DNA from: Flavobacterium sp. 140616W15 | GTDB lineage: Bacteria; Bacteroidota; Bacteroidia; Flavobacteriales; Flavobacteriaceae | Reading direction: 5' to 3' | Assembly: GCF_003668995.1 (NCBI RefSeq) | Contig: NZ_CP033068.1 | Coordinates: 248,001-312,000 of the forward strand | Length of the DNA: 64,000 nucleotides | Shown: one piece after another, positions 42,714 through 52,112 of the stretch | Layout of the letters: each line of letters starts with the position of its first letter | Position numbering within the stretch: position 1 is the first letter of the stretch | Notes under the pieces: generated by a model | Told to the model about the DNA's origin: nothing | Databases searched by the model: none | The model's input: the letters and a program-made list of their open reading frames with translations, nothing else | Translations under genes and position numbers: made by a program

Positions 42714-43808
42714 TTACTCTGTCCCTTTTTTGAACAATTCCAACAAAATAGTAGCAGCTGCAAAAGGTGAAATTTCATCATTTTGCACTGCTTTTTTGTT
42801 TTTATCAAGTTCAGCTATGATCTCAGGATGATTGTAGAAGTTTGTTTTTAATTGCTCATTGATAGTTTCCATCATCCAAAATTGATTCTGCTCTTTTCTT
42901 TTTTCTTGAAAATAAAGCGTGTCTTTTGCCATTTCTTGATAATCAAGGATAGTTTGCCAAACTTCAGGGATTCCTTCATGAGTAATAGCGCTACAAGTTG
43001 TTACAGTAGGTTGCCATCCCGATTTTTTAGCAGGGAATAAATGCAAAGCTCTATTGAATTCAGTTTTAGCAAGTCTAGCTTTTTTTATGTTATCACCATC
43101 TGCTTTGTTTATAGCAATAGCATCAGCCATTTCCATAATACCTCTTTTAATACCCTGTAATTCATCGCCAGCACCAGCAATTTTAAGTAATAAGAAAAAA
43201 TCGACCATGCTATGAACAGCCGTTTCACTTTGGCCAACCCCTACGGTTTCAATTAGTATGGTATCAAATCCTGCAGCTTCACAAAGTATAATTGTTTCTC
43301 TGGTTTTTCGGGCAACACCACCAAGAGTATCACCTGATGCACTAGGTCGGATAAAGGCATTTTTATCTTTAACAAGTTCTTCCATTCGTGTTTTGTCACC
43401 AAGAATACTTCCGTGTGAGAACGAACTGCTTGGATCGACTGCCAATACTGCTAATTTCTTTCCTAATCCAGTGAGTTGTTTGCCAAAGGCTTCAATAAAT
43501 GTACTTTTTCCAACACCGGGCACTCCTGTAATTCCTATTCGAACCGATTGATTGGCATGAGGTAAGCAATCATTGATTATCTCATTTGCTTTGGCCAAAT
43601 GGTCGGGATTGGTACTTTCTATAAGTGTGATTGCTCTGCTTAATGCAGTTATGTTTCCTGACAAAATACCAGAAACTAATTCTTTTGCAGTAGGTTGAAT
43701 CCGTCTAAAACGCTGAATTTGCTCAATTGATGTTCCACTGGTGATTTCAGGTTGTGAAATTCCAGGTTTTTCATTTAAACTGCTCCCTTGTTTTTTATGT
43801 GCTGACAA
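42714..43808 (-). CDS. meaB: Methylmalonyl-CoA mutase-associated GTPase MeaB
   Basis: A 364-residue G3E-family GTPase. Walker A is GVPGVGKS (95-102), VDPSSSFSHGSILGDKTRM is the MeaB/ArgK segment, ETVGVGQSE is the switch region and NKADGDN is the base-recognition motif. It loads and protects the adenosylcobalamin cofactor of methylmalonyl-CoA mutase. The mutase itself is not here, but a PduO-type adenosyltransferase is at 59962-60531. The start is TTG 43808 (MSAHKKQGSS), as no ATG fits the family start; an imperfect TACTTTTA promoter lies upstream. Confidence 0.92.
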   Translation of the reverse strand: MSAHKKQGSSLNEKPGISQPEITSGTSIEQIQRFRRIQPTAKELVSGILSGNITALSRAITLIESTNPDHLAKANEIINDCLPHANQSVRIGITGVPGVGKSTFIEAFGKQLTGLGKKLAVLAVDPSSSFSHGSILGDKTRMEELVKDKNAFIRPSASGDTLGGVARKTRETIILCEAAGFDTILIETVGVGQSETAVHSMVDFFLLLKIAGAGDELQGIKRGIMEMADAIAINKADGDNIKKARLAKTEFNRALHLFPAKKSGWQPTVTTCSAITHEGIPEVWQTILDYQEMAKDTLYFQEKRKEQNQFWMMETINEQLKTNFYNHPEIIAELDKNKKAVQNDEISPFAAATILLELFKKGTE

Positions 43809-43923
43809 ACTCTTTACTTTTGAAAGGTAAAAGTAATCAAAACAAGAACAGTTTCAAAAAGACTATATACCTTTTGAAACTGTTATTTTTTGTCGCAAAT
43901 TCACAAATTAAATAATTTCTGTA

Positions 43924-44025
43924 TGTCATCTCGAGGAACAGGGGATTTCCAGAAGAAACTCTACAATCAAAATCTCCAATCTTTATCAAGCTACTTGTGG
44001 AGATCCTTCCTCCGTCAGGATGACA
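43924..44025. repeat. 102-bp REP-like element with TGTCATC/GATGACA ends
   Basis: The ends TGTCATC and GATGACA are inverted repeats. Next to them tcgaggaa and ttcctccg pair in part, as do ggggat and gatcc. The right arm read from its end is TGTCATCCTGACGGAGGAAG, a word I recall as a widespread flavobacterial intergenic repeat. It has no coding capacity and lies between meaB and the reductase gene. It is probably a non-autonomous REP/MITE-type sequence. Confidence 0.75.
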
Positions 44026-44079
44026 AAAATGAGGTAATAATTCGAGTAAATTCGTGCGATTAGTGGCAGAATAAAAAAA

Positions 44080-44721
44080 TTAATATGCTGCAGTAAAACG
44101 TACTTGATGGTGTTTAGGAGTTTCAGCTTCGTCAGCAATTACTACTGCTAAATCTTCTACAGATAGGATACTTCTTTGGTTCTCATCAAAAATAGGATTA
44201 TCTAATCCCAAACGATATTTACCAGTTCTACCTGTAGTAATTCCAGGATGCATTTCAAAAGCTGGGCTGAAAAATGCCCAATCCAAGTCTTTTTCTTCTT
44301 TAAGGATATTCAAATAATCTCTTGCTGCCGATGCTCCAGCGTAGTATTCTTTTGGAAAATCAGGAGTATCTACAGCTTGTAAATTAGGTGCAACAAATAA
44401 ACTTCCGGCTCCTCCAATTGTAATAAAGCGTTTTACTCCCGATTGTTTAACAGCTTCTTGAATAGATTTTGAGCCTGCTATAAAATCATCATATAAATTA
44501 GGGTTTGTCCAACCAGCATTATAAGCACTAATTACAACATCGTTTCCTTTTAAAATACTTGCTAATTCTGTTGTATTCAGGATATCAGCTTTTACCCAAT
44601 TTACATTAGCAGAATCTTTTGGATTTCTTGCTATTGCGGTAATTTCGTGATTGCGATTTGCTAATTCATTTAAGATTGTTGAGCCTACAAAGCCTGTGGC
44701 TCCAATAATTGCGATTTTCAT
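44080..44721 (-). CDS. NAD(P)-binding oxidoreductase, atypical SDR (YwnB-like)
   Basis: A 213-residue NAD(P)-binding protein. GATGFVGSTIL at the N-terminus is the dinucleotide motif. The fold is the atypical SDR of the NmrA/flavin-reductase-like group, with ITIGGAGSLFVAPN and FFSPAFEMHPG. It may reduce quinones or act as a redox sensor. The Rrf2 regulator gene lies directly upstream on the same strand with a 55-bp gap, mirroring the ywnA-ywnB pair of Bacillus. That makes co-regulation likely. It is cytosolic. Confidence 0.87.
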   Translation of the reverse strand: MKIAIIGATGFVGSTILNELANRNHEITAIARNPKDSANVNWVKADILNTTELASILKGNDVVISAYNAGWTNPNLYDDFIAGSKSIQEAVKQSGVKRFITIGGAGSLFVAPNLQAVDTPDFPKEYYAGASAARDYLNILKEEKDLDWAFFSPAFEMHPGITTGRTGKYRLGLDNPIFDENQRSILSVEDLAVVIADEAETPKHHQVRFTAAY

Positions 44722-44776
44722 AATGTATAATTTAATTAGTAATAAAAAATGTTACAGTTTTGTGTAAAAAAATAGA

Positions 44777-45184
44777 TTAGAACTGATTTGAAAAATTTTC
44801 TAATGTGATTGTGCTTAGTTGCGCATTTATTTTTTCGTTGATATCAGCATATAATAAGTCTAGATTTTCGTTTATTTTCTTTCCAACAGGACAATCAGGA
44901 TTAGGCTGATTTTTAGCGTAACCAAGATTTACGGTATCAAAAGTCATTTTAAAAATATCAAGTAAACTGATTTCTGATGCAGGTTTTAACAATCGTGTAC
45001 CTCCGTTTTTACCTTCCTTACTCTCTACAATATGATTTTTTTTAAGGTTCGAAATTTCTTTTCTTACCAAAACAGGGTTCAAATTTATGCTACCCGCAAT
45101 ATATTCCGATGATAAATAATCATTAGGGAATTTAGAGAGTAACGTAAGAATATGTGTCGTTATGGCAAACTTACCTGAAATCAT
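44777..45184 (-). CDS. Rrf2 family transcriptional regulator with a single cysteine
   Basis: A 135-residue winged-helix regulator. The HTH region SSEYIAGSINLNPVLVRKEISNLKKNHIV and wing GKNGGTRLLKP match the Rrf2 family. The Fe-S-binding three-cysteine cluster of IscR/NsrR is missing; only Cys98 (NPDCPVGK) remains, as in YwnA-like members. Thiol-based or ligand sensing is inferred. The gene has a well-formed promoter upstream and precedes the NAD(P)-binding reductase gene, which it probably controls together with itself. It is divergent from the AEC gene. Confidence 0.9.
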   Translation of the reverse strand: MISGKFAITTHILTLLSKFPNDYLSSEYIAGSINLNPVLVRKEISNLKKNHIVESKEGKNGGTRLLKPASEISLLDIFKMTFDTVNLGYAKNQPNPDCPVGKKINENLDLLYADINEKINAQLSTITLENFSNQF

Positions 45185-45203
45185 ACTGTAATAAAATATG
45201 TTA

Positions 45204-45233
45204 CAAATTTATAAGTTTTTATTCAACTGACAA
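45204..45233 (-). promoter_or_regulatory. Promoter of the Rrf2 gene (-33 TTG, 19-bp spacer, -7 TAAATTTG)
   Basis: On the minus strand TTG (45233-45231), a 19-bp spacer and TAAATTTG (45211-45204) fit the full Bacteroidota promoter pattern. The ATG is 19 bp downstream. This is the best-formed promoter in the window together with the one at 59834-59863. Confidence 0.7.
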
Positions 45234-45278
45234 AATAATTTACTTTAAAATTAAATAATTTAAGAAGATATTAAGTAG

Positions 45279-45286
45279 TATTTTTG
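45279..45286 (+). promoter_or_regulatory. TAnnTTTG -7 element for the AEC gene
   Basis: TATTTTTG lies 13 bp before the ATG at 45300, giving a very short leader. It is divergent from the Rrf2 promoter, so the Rrf2 protein could act on both. Confidence 0.5.
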
Positions 45287-45299
45287 TTTTTTTTCAAAG

Positions 45300-46211
45300 A
45301 TGACCAACTTTATTTTAATTTTTGTTTTTATTACTGCGGGGCTTATATTGCAAAATATCAAGGGTTTCCCTATACATATCTATAAGACGTTAAACAAAAT
45401 CGTAATTTATTTATGTCTTCCTGCTTTGGCATTGTTTTTTATTCCAAAAATAAAATGGAGCACAGAATTGCTATTTCCTATTGGAGCTGCGTGGATTGCT
45501 TTTGTAGTTGCATTTCTTCTTTTTTCGATTTTAGGAAAAAAGTATGGATGGTCAAATAAACTAATAGGATGCTTGATTCTCACAGCTGGATTAAGTAATA
45601 CCTCATTTCTTGGTTATCCTATAATAGAGGCATTGTATGGAAAATCAGGTTTAGAAACCGCAATTTTGGTAGATCAGCCAGGTTCCTTTGTTGTCATTTC
45701 GACCTTGGGTGTTTTTGTAGCGGCATTTTATTCTAAAGGAAGTCCTAATTCATTCGCAATTGCAAAGAAGATATTGACTTTTCCACCTTTTATTACTTTT
45801 GTAGTGGCTTGCTTTATGAATGTTTTTAATTATGATTTCAATGAAAATCTTCAATTTGGATTTCAAAAGTTAGGTAGTTTGGTTACACCACTTGCATTAC
45901 TTTCGGTAGGTTTGCAACTTCGTTTTGAAAAGAATAGTAGGCATTGGAAGTTTTTGACCTTAGGATTGTTTTTTAAGCTTATTATCACACCATTATTATT
46001 TTTGATATTGTATGTCTTTGTTTTAAAACAAAATTCATCAGTAATTAAGGTTACAATTATGGAAATGGCTATGGCGCCTATGATTACAGGAAGTATTTTG
46101 GCCTCGACTTATGGTTTAAAACCTCGGCTAAGCAGTATGATGATTGGTTTTGGAATTCCTATTTCATTTGTGACACTTGCTGTTTGGTATTTTATTATGA
46201 ATCTTATCTAG
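45300..46211 (+). CDS. AEC family transporter (auxin efflux carrier-like)
   Basis: A 303-residue inner-membrane protein with ten predicted helices in two halves. Typical AEC features are LILTAGLSNTSFLGYPIIEA and the C-terminal MEMAMAPMITGSILASTYG. Bacterial members export or import small carboxylates such as malate and malonate, or other organic acids; the substrate is unknown. It follows a very short leader from its promoter and is 33 bp before the MFS gene, so the two are likely one transcript. Divergence from the Rrf2 gene suggests redox-linked control. Confidence 0.9.
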   Translation: MTNFILIFVFITAGLILQNIKGFPIHIYKTLNKIVIYLCLPALALFFIPKIKWSTELLFPIGAAWIAFVVAFLLFSILGKKYGWSNKLIGCLILTAGLSNTSFLGYPIIEALYGKSGLETAILVDQPGSFVVISTLGVFVAAFYSKGSPNSFAIAKKILTFPPFITFVVACFMNVFNYDFNENLQFGFQKLGSLVTPLALLSVGLQLRFEKNSRHWKFLTLGLFFKLIITPLLFLILYVFVLKQNSSVIKVTIMEMAMAPMITGSILASTYGLKPRLSSMMIGFGIPISFVTLAVWYFIMNLI

Positions 46212-46244
46212 TTTATATATTAATTTTTTTAGTTCAATTTTATT

Positions 46245-47462
46245 ATGAGTTCGTCTAGTAATACAGCTACAATCGATGGTTCGGTTTTAGTTCAAAAAAC
46301 AGTTTATTCTGTATTGTTTTCAATAGCATTTGCGCATTTGTTAAATGACTTAATGCAAGCAGTAATCCCTGCTACATATCCTATATTAAAAGATAATTTT
46401 AATTTAAATTTTACTCAAGTTGGATTAATCACTTTTGTTTTTCAGCTTACCGCTTCTTTATTACAACCTTTCATTGGATTTTATACTGATAAAAAGCCTA
46501 TGCCGTATTCATTAGTTATAGGTATGATTTTTACTATTTCGGGTTTATGTCTGCTGTCTGTATCTAGTGAATTCTGGATGCTGTTAATTTCAGTTGGATT
46601 AGTAGGTATTGGATCTTCTATATTTCATCCGGAGGCTTCTAGGGTTGCGTTTCTAGGTTCAGGAGGAAAGCGAGGTTTGGCACAGTCCATCTTTCAATTA
46701 GGAGGGAACGCAGGAAGTGCAATAGGGCCATTATTAGTAGCTTTAGTAGTTGCTCCTTATGGACAATCGCATGTTGTTTGGTTTGTGATTGCAGGAATAT
46801 TGGGGATTATCATTTTATCTAGAATTGCAGTTTGGTATGAAAATCATATGAACTTGCGAGCTGTAAAAAAAATAGATTCAGAAGAGACTACCGTTCCTTT
46901 GTCTAATAAAAAAATAACTATTTCAATTGTTGTTTTATTGATGCTTATCTTTTCTAAGTTCTTTTATATGGCAAGCATGTCTAGTTATTTTACTTTCTAT
47001 TTGATAGATAGGTTTGGAATGAGTATTCAGGATTCTCAGTTTTATTTATTTGTTTTCTTGGCATCTGTTGCAGCAGGAACATTAATAGGAGGGCCATTAG
47101 GAGACCGTTTTGGAAGAAAGTATATCATTTGGATTTCTATACTTGGAGCAGCGCCATTTACGTTGCTTTTGCCTTATGCTAATTTATTTTGGACAGGAAT
47201 ATTGTCTGTGATAATTGGAGTTGTAATTGCTTCTGCTTTTTCGGCAATTTTGGTTTTTGCGCAAGAATTAAAACCTGGTAAAGTGGGAATGATTTCTGGT
47301 TTATTCTTTGGGTTTGCGTTTGGAATGGGAGGATTAGGCTCGGCGGTTTTAGGTTATGTTGCTGATCAAACAACTATTGAGTATGTGTTTAAAATAAGTT
47401 CATACTTACCTTTAATAGGAGTTTTTACTTATTTCTTGCCAAATATCAAAAAGAAAGCCTAA
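46245..47462 (+). CDS. MFS transporter, fosmidomycin-resistance (Fsr) type
   Basis: A 405-residue MFS exporter with twelve helices. The N-terminal half is very close to E. coli Fsr: LLNDLMQAVIPATYPILK, VGLITFVFQLTASLLQPFIG, FYTDKKPMPYS, GIGSSIFHPEASRVA and GLAQSIFQLGGNAGSAIGP. The physiological substrate of the family is unknown; fosmidomycin resistance is the overexpression phenotype of Fsr. The gene is 33 bp after the AEC gene. The peroxiredoxin gene follows after 100 bp with no clear terminator between. Confidence 0.92.
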   Translation: MSSSSNTATIDGSVLVQKTVYSVLFSIAFAHLLNDLMQAVIPATYPILKDNFNLNFTQVGLITFVFQLTASLLQPFIGFYTDKKPMPYSLVIGMIFTISGLCLLSVSSEFWMLLISVGLVGIGSSIFHPEASRVAFLGSGGKRGLAQSIFQLGGNAGSAIGPLLVALVVAPYGQSHVVWFVIAGILGIIILSRIAVWYENHMNLRAVKKIDSEETTVPLSNKKITISIVVLLMLIFSKFFYMASMSSYFTFYLIDRFGMSIQDSQFYLFVFLASVAAGTLIGGPLGDRFGRKYIIWISILGAAPFTLLLPYANLFWTGILSVIIGVVIASAFSAILVFAQELKPGKVGMISGLFFGFAFGMGGLGSAVLGYVADQTTIEYVFKISSYLPLIGVFTYFLPNIKKKA

Positions 47463-47561
47463 TTCTATCAAGTCTATCAACTTTATGATTTTTTTATAGT
47501 AGTAGATGTTTTCCTTGTACTTTTTTTACTTATTTTTAAATAAAATTTTAAATAAATACTC

Positions 47562-48200
47562 ATGGCAACATTACGATTAGGAGATATAGCTCCAGATTTT
47601 GAAGCAGATACCACTCAAGGCCCAATAAAATTTCACGAATGGTTAGGAGATTCTTGGGGAGTGTTATTTTCTCACCCCTCAGATTTTACCCCTGTTTGTA
47701 CAACAGAGCTAGGAACTGTGGCTAACTATTACCCAGAATTTGTAAAAAGAAATACAAAAGTTATTGCTCTAAGTGTAGATGGTTTAGAATCACATCTAGA
47801 ATGGATTAAAGATATTAACGAGACTCAAAATACGACTGTAAATTTCCCTATTATTGCCGACGAAGATAAAAAAGTGGCAAATCTATATGATATGTTACAT
47901 CCAAATGCGAGTGATAAATTTACTGTACGTTCCGTTTTTATTATTGGAAACGACAAAAAGATAAAACTGACATTGACTTATCCAGCATCAACAGGAAGAA
48001 ATTTTGATGAATTGCTCCGTGTGATTGATAGTTTGCAATTAACAGCAAATTACAGTGTTGCAACACCAGCAAACTGGAAAGACGGTGAAGATGTGGTTAT
48101 ATCTCCATCAATTCCTGACAGTGATATTGCTGCTAAGTTTCCAAAAGGACATAATCCTATAAAACCATATTTAAGGATGACTCCTCAGCCTAATAAATAG
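47562..48200 (+). CDS. 1-Cys peroxiredoxin (Prx6 type)
   Basis: A 212-residue peroxiredoxin. The peroxidatic Cys46 lies in PSDFTPVCTTELG, and no second cysteine is present, so it is a 1-Cys Prx6-class enzyme. The C-terminal extension with KPYLRMTPQ is typical. It reduces H2O2 and organic hydroperoxides in the cytosol using an external thiol. It closes the Rrf2/reductase/AEC/MFS region and adds to its oxidative stress character. It ends at a strong terminator shared with the antiporter gene. Confidence 0.95.
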   Translation: MATLRLGDIAPDFEADTTQGPIKFHEWLGDSWGVLFSHPSDFTPVCTTELGTVANYYPEFVKRNTKVIALSVDGLESHLEWIKDINETQNTTVNFPIIADEDKKVANLYDMLHPNASDKFTVRSVFIIGNDKKIKLTLTYPASTGRNFDELLRVIDSLQLTANYSVATPANWKDGEDVVISPSIPDSDIAAKFPKGHNPIKPYLRMTPQPNK

Positions 48201-48220
48201 ATTTAGGTATTAAATAAAAA

Positions 48221-48250
48221 AAAAAGGTATAATGAAAATTATACCTTTTT
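48221..48250. terminator. Bidirectional terminator between peroxiredoxin and antiporter
   Basis: A perfect 13-bp stem AAAAAGGTATAAT/ATTATACCTTTTT with a GAAA tetraloop and T runs on both strands. Confidence 0.92.
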
Positions 48251-48253
48251 GTG

Positions 48254-50500
48254 TTATACTTTTTTTCCGAATTGTTTCATTCGTTTTTTGTCTCCAACGA
48301 CCCAGATGATATCGTCTTTTTCCAAAATCAGCTGTGATTCTGGATTAAGGATTCGTTTACCGTTTCTCTCAATTCCAACTACTAAAGCATTTGTTTGATG
48401 TCTGAATTCACTAATAGTTTTCTTAGCAAATTCATTATCAGATATTTCTAATTGATTTAAAACAATCTCTGATTCTTCAACAGCTTGTGGTATTTCAATT
48501 TCATTTTTGGTTAGATAATTTGTAAACTCATTAACTTGAGCATCAGTACCAATTACACATATTTCATCTCCAGGAAATAAACGTTCTGTTTTAGTTGGAA
48601 TTTGAATAGTAATATCGCCTCGTCTTATAAAAGCGATGTTGATTCCTAATTCTTCTCTAATTTTTAATTCTTCTAGTGTTTTACCAGCAAGATTAGATTC
48701 TTTTGCAATTTCAAATATCGACATGTGACCATCCCAAGGAGTTAAGTTGGCATATTTTCTATCTATTTTAGTCGATGATTCACGATCATTAAGGTTTTTT
48801 AAGAAATGACTCTCTATTTTGTGGTATTGTTCGTTTAGTTTTTTAGGGAAAAATTGATATGCAGCTACAGCAATAACTAAGGCAATAAAAGCAACCAAAG
48901 GAGAGAAGAAGATATTCAATAGGAATCCTACATAAAATAATCCTAGTCCGATTCGTATTAAGATCATCATCATAATCGGGCCACGGTATTTTCTTTCTTC
49001 CCATAAAAGTTCCACTTCTTTTACTGCAACTCGTCTTAATGAAAGTGCCCATAAAAATGGAGCTATAACGACAAGAGTTATAAATGCGGCAATTGCATTT
49101 CCAAATCGGGTGTCTTCAACTAATGGAGCTATATATTTAGAAGAAAGTAAAATTACTGCTGTTATTATTATTGTGTGTATTACAATTTGAGTGATGTAAG
49201 AGCGTAATACAATCTGCCATGTACTAACAGATTTTATTGCTTGTGCATTAAGACTATAACGGTTGATGTTTTTGATCCATTTACGAGGTAGTTTTCGTTC
49301 TAAGTAATCTGAGAACGGACCTGCAAATTTAACCATAAATGGGGTCGTAAATGTGGTTACAGCAGATACTGCAACAACTATTGGGTATAAAAAGTCGCTT
49401 GTTACATGAAGTGACATTCCCAGCGTGGCTATAATAAATGAAAATTCTCCAATTTGAGCCAAACTCATCCCTGTTTGTACTGATTGTTTTAGCGGTTGTC
49501 CAGAGAGTAAGGCACCAATAGTAGAACTTATTGATTGACCGAAAATCGTAACAAGGGTTAAAATAGCTACTGGAATGGCATGTGTGATAAGCATCTCAGG
49601 ATTGATTAACATTCCTACTGATACAAAGAAAATAGCGCCAAATAAATCTTTTACAGGTTTTACTAAATGCTCAATATGTTCTGCTTGTGTTGTTTCGGCA
49701 ATAATAGATCCCATAATAAAAGCTCCCAAAGCTGGAGAAAAACCAACATTTGAAGCTAAAATCACCATCATTAAGCATAAAGCAAGAGAAATGATAAGCA
49801 ACATTTCATCTGTTAGTAAATGCTTAGCTTTTTTTAATAAAGTCGGGATAAAGAAGATTCCTCCAACAAACCAGGCAGTAAGAAAAAAGGCTAGTTTTAA
49901 TACTGAAAGTAATAATGCACTTCCCGAAAATTGTTGGCTTACTGCAATAGTCGATAGTAAAACCATCATTAAAATAGCAACTATATCTTGTACAATTAGA
50001 GAGCCTATTACGATACCGGCGAATTTTTGTGCCTTGACACCCAACTCATCAAACGTCTTGAGGATAATGGTGGTGGAGGAGATCGATAAGATTACACCTA
50101 GAAAGATACTATCCATTTTAGACCAATCCATCCATTGGCCGACCAGATAACCTAAGGCGACCATTGTTATTATTTGGGTAATTGCAGTTATAGAAGCGGT
50201 ACCACCAACTTTCATTAATTTCTTAAAGCTAAATTCGAGTCCTAGACTAAAAAGTAAAATAATTACACCAATTTCGGCCCAAACTTCTACACTTTTATTA
50301 TCGGTTACAGAAGGAAAAAAATCAATATGATTTCCTGCTAAAAAACCAGCGATTAAGTAGCCAAGAACCAAAGGCTGTTTTAATTTTTTAAAAATTAGCA
50401 CAGCAATTCCTGCAGTCATTAGGATTAATCCTAAGTCACTAATTAATGGTTCTAAATGTTGTGTGGCATTTGTTACAGTCTCTGTTGGACTCATGGGCAT
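48254..50500 (-). CDS. CPA2 cation:proton antiporter with two RCK-C domains (KefB-like)
   Basis: A 748-residue membrane protein. The N-terminal half (about residues 15-410) is a Na+/H+-exchanger fold with GYLIAGFLAGNH, LFSLGLEFSFKKL, GALLSGQPLKQSVQTGMSLAQIGEFSF and PALGAFIMGSIIAET. Three further helices follow at about 430-550. Two cytosolic TrkA-C/RCK-C domains end the protein (about 600-670, AGKTLEELKIREELGI and LFPGDEICVIG; and 680-748, VVGIERNGKRILNP). It probably exchanges K+ or Na+ for H+ in pH and ion homeostasis. It is transcribed alone, toward the terminator. Confidence 0.92.
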   Translation of the reverse strand: MPMSPTETVTNATQHLEPLISDLGLILMTAGIAVLIFKKLKQPLVLGYLIAGFLAGNHIDFFPSVTDNKSVEVWAEIGVIILLFSLGLEFSFKKLMKVGGTASITAITQIITMVALGYLVGQWMDWSKMDSIFLGVILSISSTTIILKTFDELGVKAQKFAGIVIGSLIVQDIVAILMMVLLSTIAVSQQFSGSALLLSVLKLAFFLTAWFVGGIFFIPTLLKKAKHLLTDEMLLIISLALCLMMVILASNVGFSPALGAFIMGSIIAETTQAEHIEHLVKPVKDLFGAIFFVSVGMLINPEMLITHAIPVAILTLVTIFGQSISSTIGALLSGQPLKQSVQTGMSLAQIGEFSFIIATLGMSLHVTSDFLYPIVVAVSAVTTFTTPFMVKFAGPFSDYLERKLPRKWIKNINRYSLNAQAIKSVSTWQIVLRSYITQIVIHTIIITAVILLSSKYIAPLVEDTRFGNAIAAFITLVVIAPFLWALSLRRVAVKEVELLWEERKYRGPIMMMILIRIGLGLFYVGFLLNIFFSPLVAFIALVIAVAAYQFFPKKLNEQYHKIESHFLKNLNDRESSTKIDRKYANLTPWDGHMSIFEIAKESNLAGKTLEELKIREELGINIAFIRRGDITIQIPTKTERLFPGDEICVIGTDAQVNEFTNYLTKNEIEIPQAVEESEIVLNQLEISDNEFAKKTISEFRHQTNALVVGIERNGKRILNPESQLILEKDDIIWVVGDKKRMKQFGKKV

Positions 50501-50608
50501 ATACTTTTATATATTTATTTTTTGAATTGTTGTAAGTTAGCAAAAATTAAAAAAAAATGAAAGTATTTAGATTTAGAAATACAAAATTTAAGATAATTTT
50601 ATAAAAGA

Positions 50609-50653
50609 AAATCTCGTTATTTATAGTAAAAGTACTTATAATTAACGAGATTT
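50609..50653 (-). terminator. Terminator after purB
   Basis: Arms AAATCTCGTTA/TAACGAGATTT (11 bp) with a longer loop that itself pairs partly, followed on the minus strand by a T-rich tail. It ends purB transcription before the antiporter gene. Confidence 0.8.
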
Positions 50654-50672
50654 TTATCTGTAAATGAGTATT

Positions 50673-52019
50673 TTAGATACCTAAAAAGTTGCTAGGTGTA
50701 ATTTTCATCAGCTCAGCTTTGATTTCTTCTGAAACATCTAGAGTTGCAATAAAACTATGAATAGCGTTTTTGTCAATTGCTTCATTTGTTCTAGTTAAAC
50801 CTTTTAATGCTTCGTATGGATTTGGATATGCTTCACGACGCAAAATGGTTTGAATTGCTTCGGCAACAACTGCCCAGTTTTTTTCTAAATCTTCATGGAA
50901 TTTTGATTCATTTAAAAGTAATTTATTCAATCCTTTTAATGTCGCTTCAAAAGCAATGATGGTGTGACCCATAGGAACACCTACATTTCTTAAAACAGTA
51001 CTGTCAGTTAAATCACGTTGTAATCTTGAAATTGGCAGTTTAGCCGAAAGATGTTCAAAAATTGCATTGGCAATTCCTAAGTTTCCTTCAGAATTTTCAA
51101 AATCAATAGGGTTAACTTTATGTGGCATAGCCGATGAACCAATTTCTCCAGCTTTGATTTTTTGTTTGAAATATTCCATTGAAACATAGGTCCAGATATC
51201 TCTGTCTAAATCAATGATTATATTGTTGATTCTTTTTAAAGCATCAAAAAATGCTGCAAAATGATCGTAATGTTCTATTTGTGTCGTAGGAAAAGAATGG
51301 TGTAATCCTAAAGTGTTTTCTACAAAATTACCTCCAAATTTTTTCCAGTCAATTTGTGGATAAGCAACATGGTGTGCATTGTAGTTTCCAGTTGCTCCAC
51401 CAAATTTTGCAGCAAATGGGATATTAAATAACAAACGCATTTGCTCCTCAATACGTTCTACAAAAACGCCAATTTCTTTACCTAAACGAGTAGGAGAGGC
51501 TGGTTGTCCATGAGTACGAGCAAGCATAGGAATGTCTTTCCATTCTACACTAAGCTCTTTTAATTTGGCAGTAAGCGTAATTAATGATGGCATGTATACT
51601 CTTTCAAAAGCTTCTTTTGTAGAAAGAGGGATAGCTGTATTATTAATGTCTTGAGAAGTTAATCCAAAGTGGATAAACTCTTTGTATTCAGACAGGCCTA
51701 GTTTTTCAAAAGCATCTTTGATAAAGTATTCAACCGCTTTTACATCGTGGTTCGTTACTTTTTCAGTTTCTTTTATCCAAAGGGCATCTTCTGTAGAGAA
51801 GTTTTTATAAATGTTACGTAAACTTTCAAAAAGATCTGAATTTACGTTTGCAAGCTGTGGCAATGGCACTTCGCATAAAGCAATAAAGTATTCAACTTCA
51901 ATCAATACCCGGTATTTAATTAGCGCTTCTTCAGAGAAAAATGGAGCTAATGAAAGGGTTTTGTTTCTATATCTTCCGTCAATTGGCGATATGGCATTTA
52001 ATTCGTTTAAAGTAGTCAT
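50673..52019 (-). CDS. purB: Adenylosuccinate lyase
   Basis: A 448-residue fumarase/aspartase-superfamily enzyme. The signature is SSAMPHKVNPIDFENSEG, with SQDINNTAIP and ARTHGQPASPT active-site segments. It catalyses two steps of purine synthesis: SAICAR to AICAR and adenylosuccinate to AMP. The length and N-terminus (LNELNAISPIDGRY) match bacterial PurB of the E. coli type. It has its own -7 element 27 bp upstream and its own terminator, so it is monocistronic. Confidence 0.97.
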   Translation of the reverse strand: MTTLNELNAISPIDGRYRNKTLSLAPFFSEEALIKYRVLIEVEYFIALCEVPLPQLANVNSDLFESLRNIYKNFSTEDALWIKETEKVTNHDVKAVEYFIKDAFEKLGLSEYKEFIHFGLTSQDINNTAIPLSTKEAFERVYMPSLITLTAKLKELSVEWKDIPMLARTHGQPASPTRLGKEIGVFVERIEEQMRLLFNIPFAAKFGGATGNYNAHHVAYPQIDWKKFGGNFVENTLGLHHSFPTTQIEHYDHFAAFFDALKRINNIIIDLDRDIWTYVSMEYFKQKIKAGEIGSSAMPHKVNPIDFENSEGNLGIANAIFEHLSAKLPISRLQRDLTDSTVLRNVGVPMGHTIIAFEATLKGLNKLLLNESKFHEDLEKNWAVVAEAIQTILRREAYPNPYEALKGLTRTNEAIDKNAIHSFIATLDVSEEIKAELMKITPSNFLGI

Positions 52020-52045
52020 TGTTGTGTTGTTAATTTTGAAAGATG

Positions 52046-52053
52046 CAAATGTA
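52046..52053 (-). promoter_or_regulatory. TAnnTTTG -7 element for purB
   Basis: TACATTTG on the minus strand, 27 bp before the purB ATG. No -33 TTG at the usual distance. Confidence 0.5.
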
Positions 52054-52112
52054 AGTTATTGTTAAAACTTCTGAAAGTTACTTGCAAGTTATTATAGTTA
52101 AACATTGTAATT

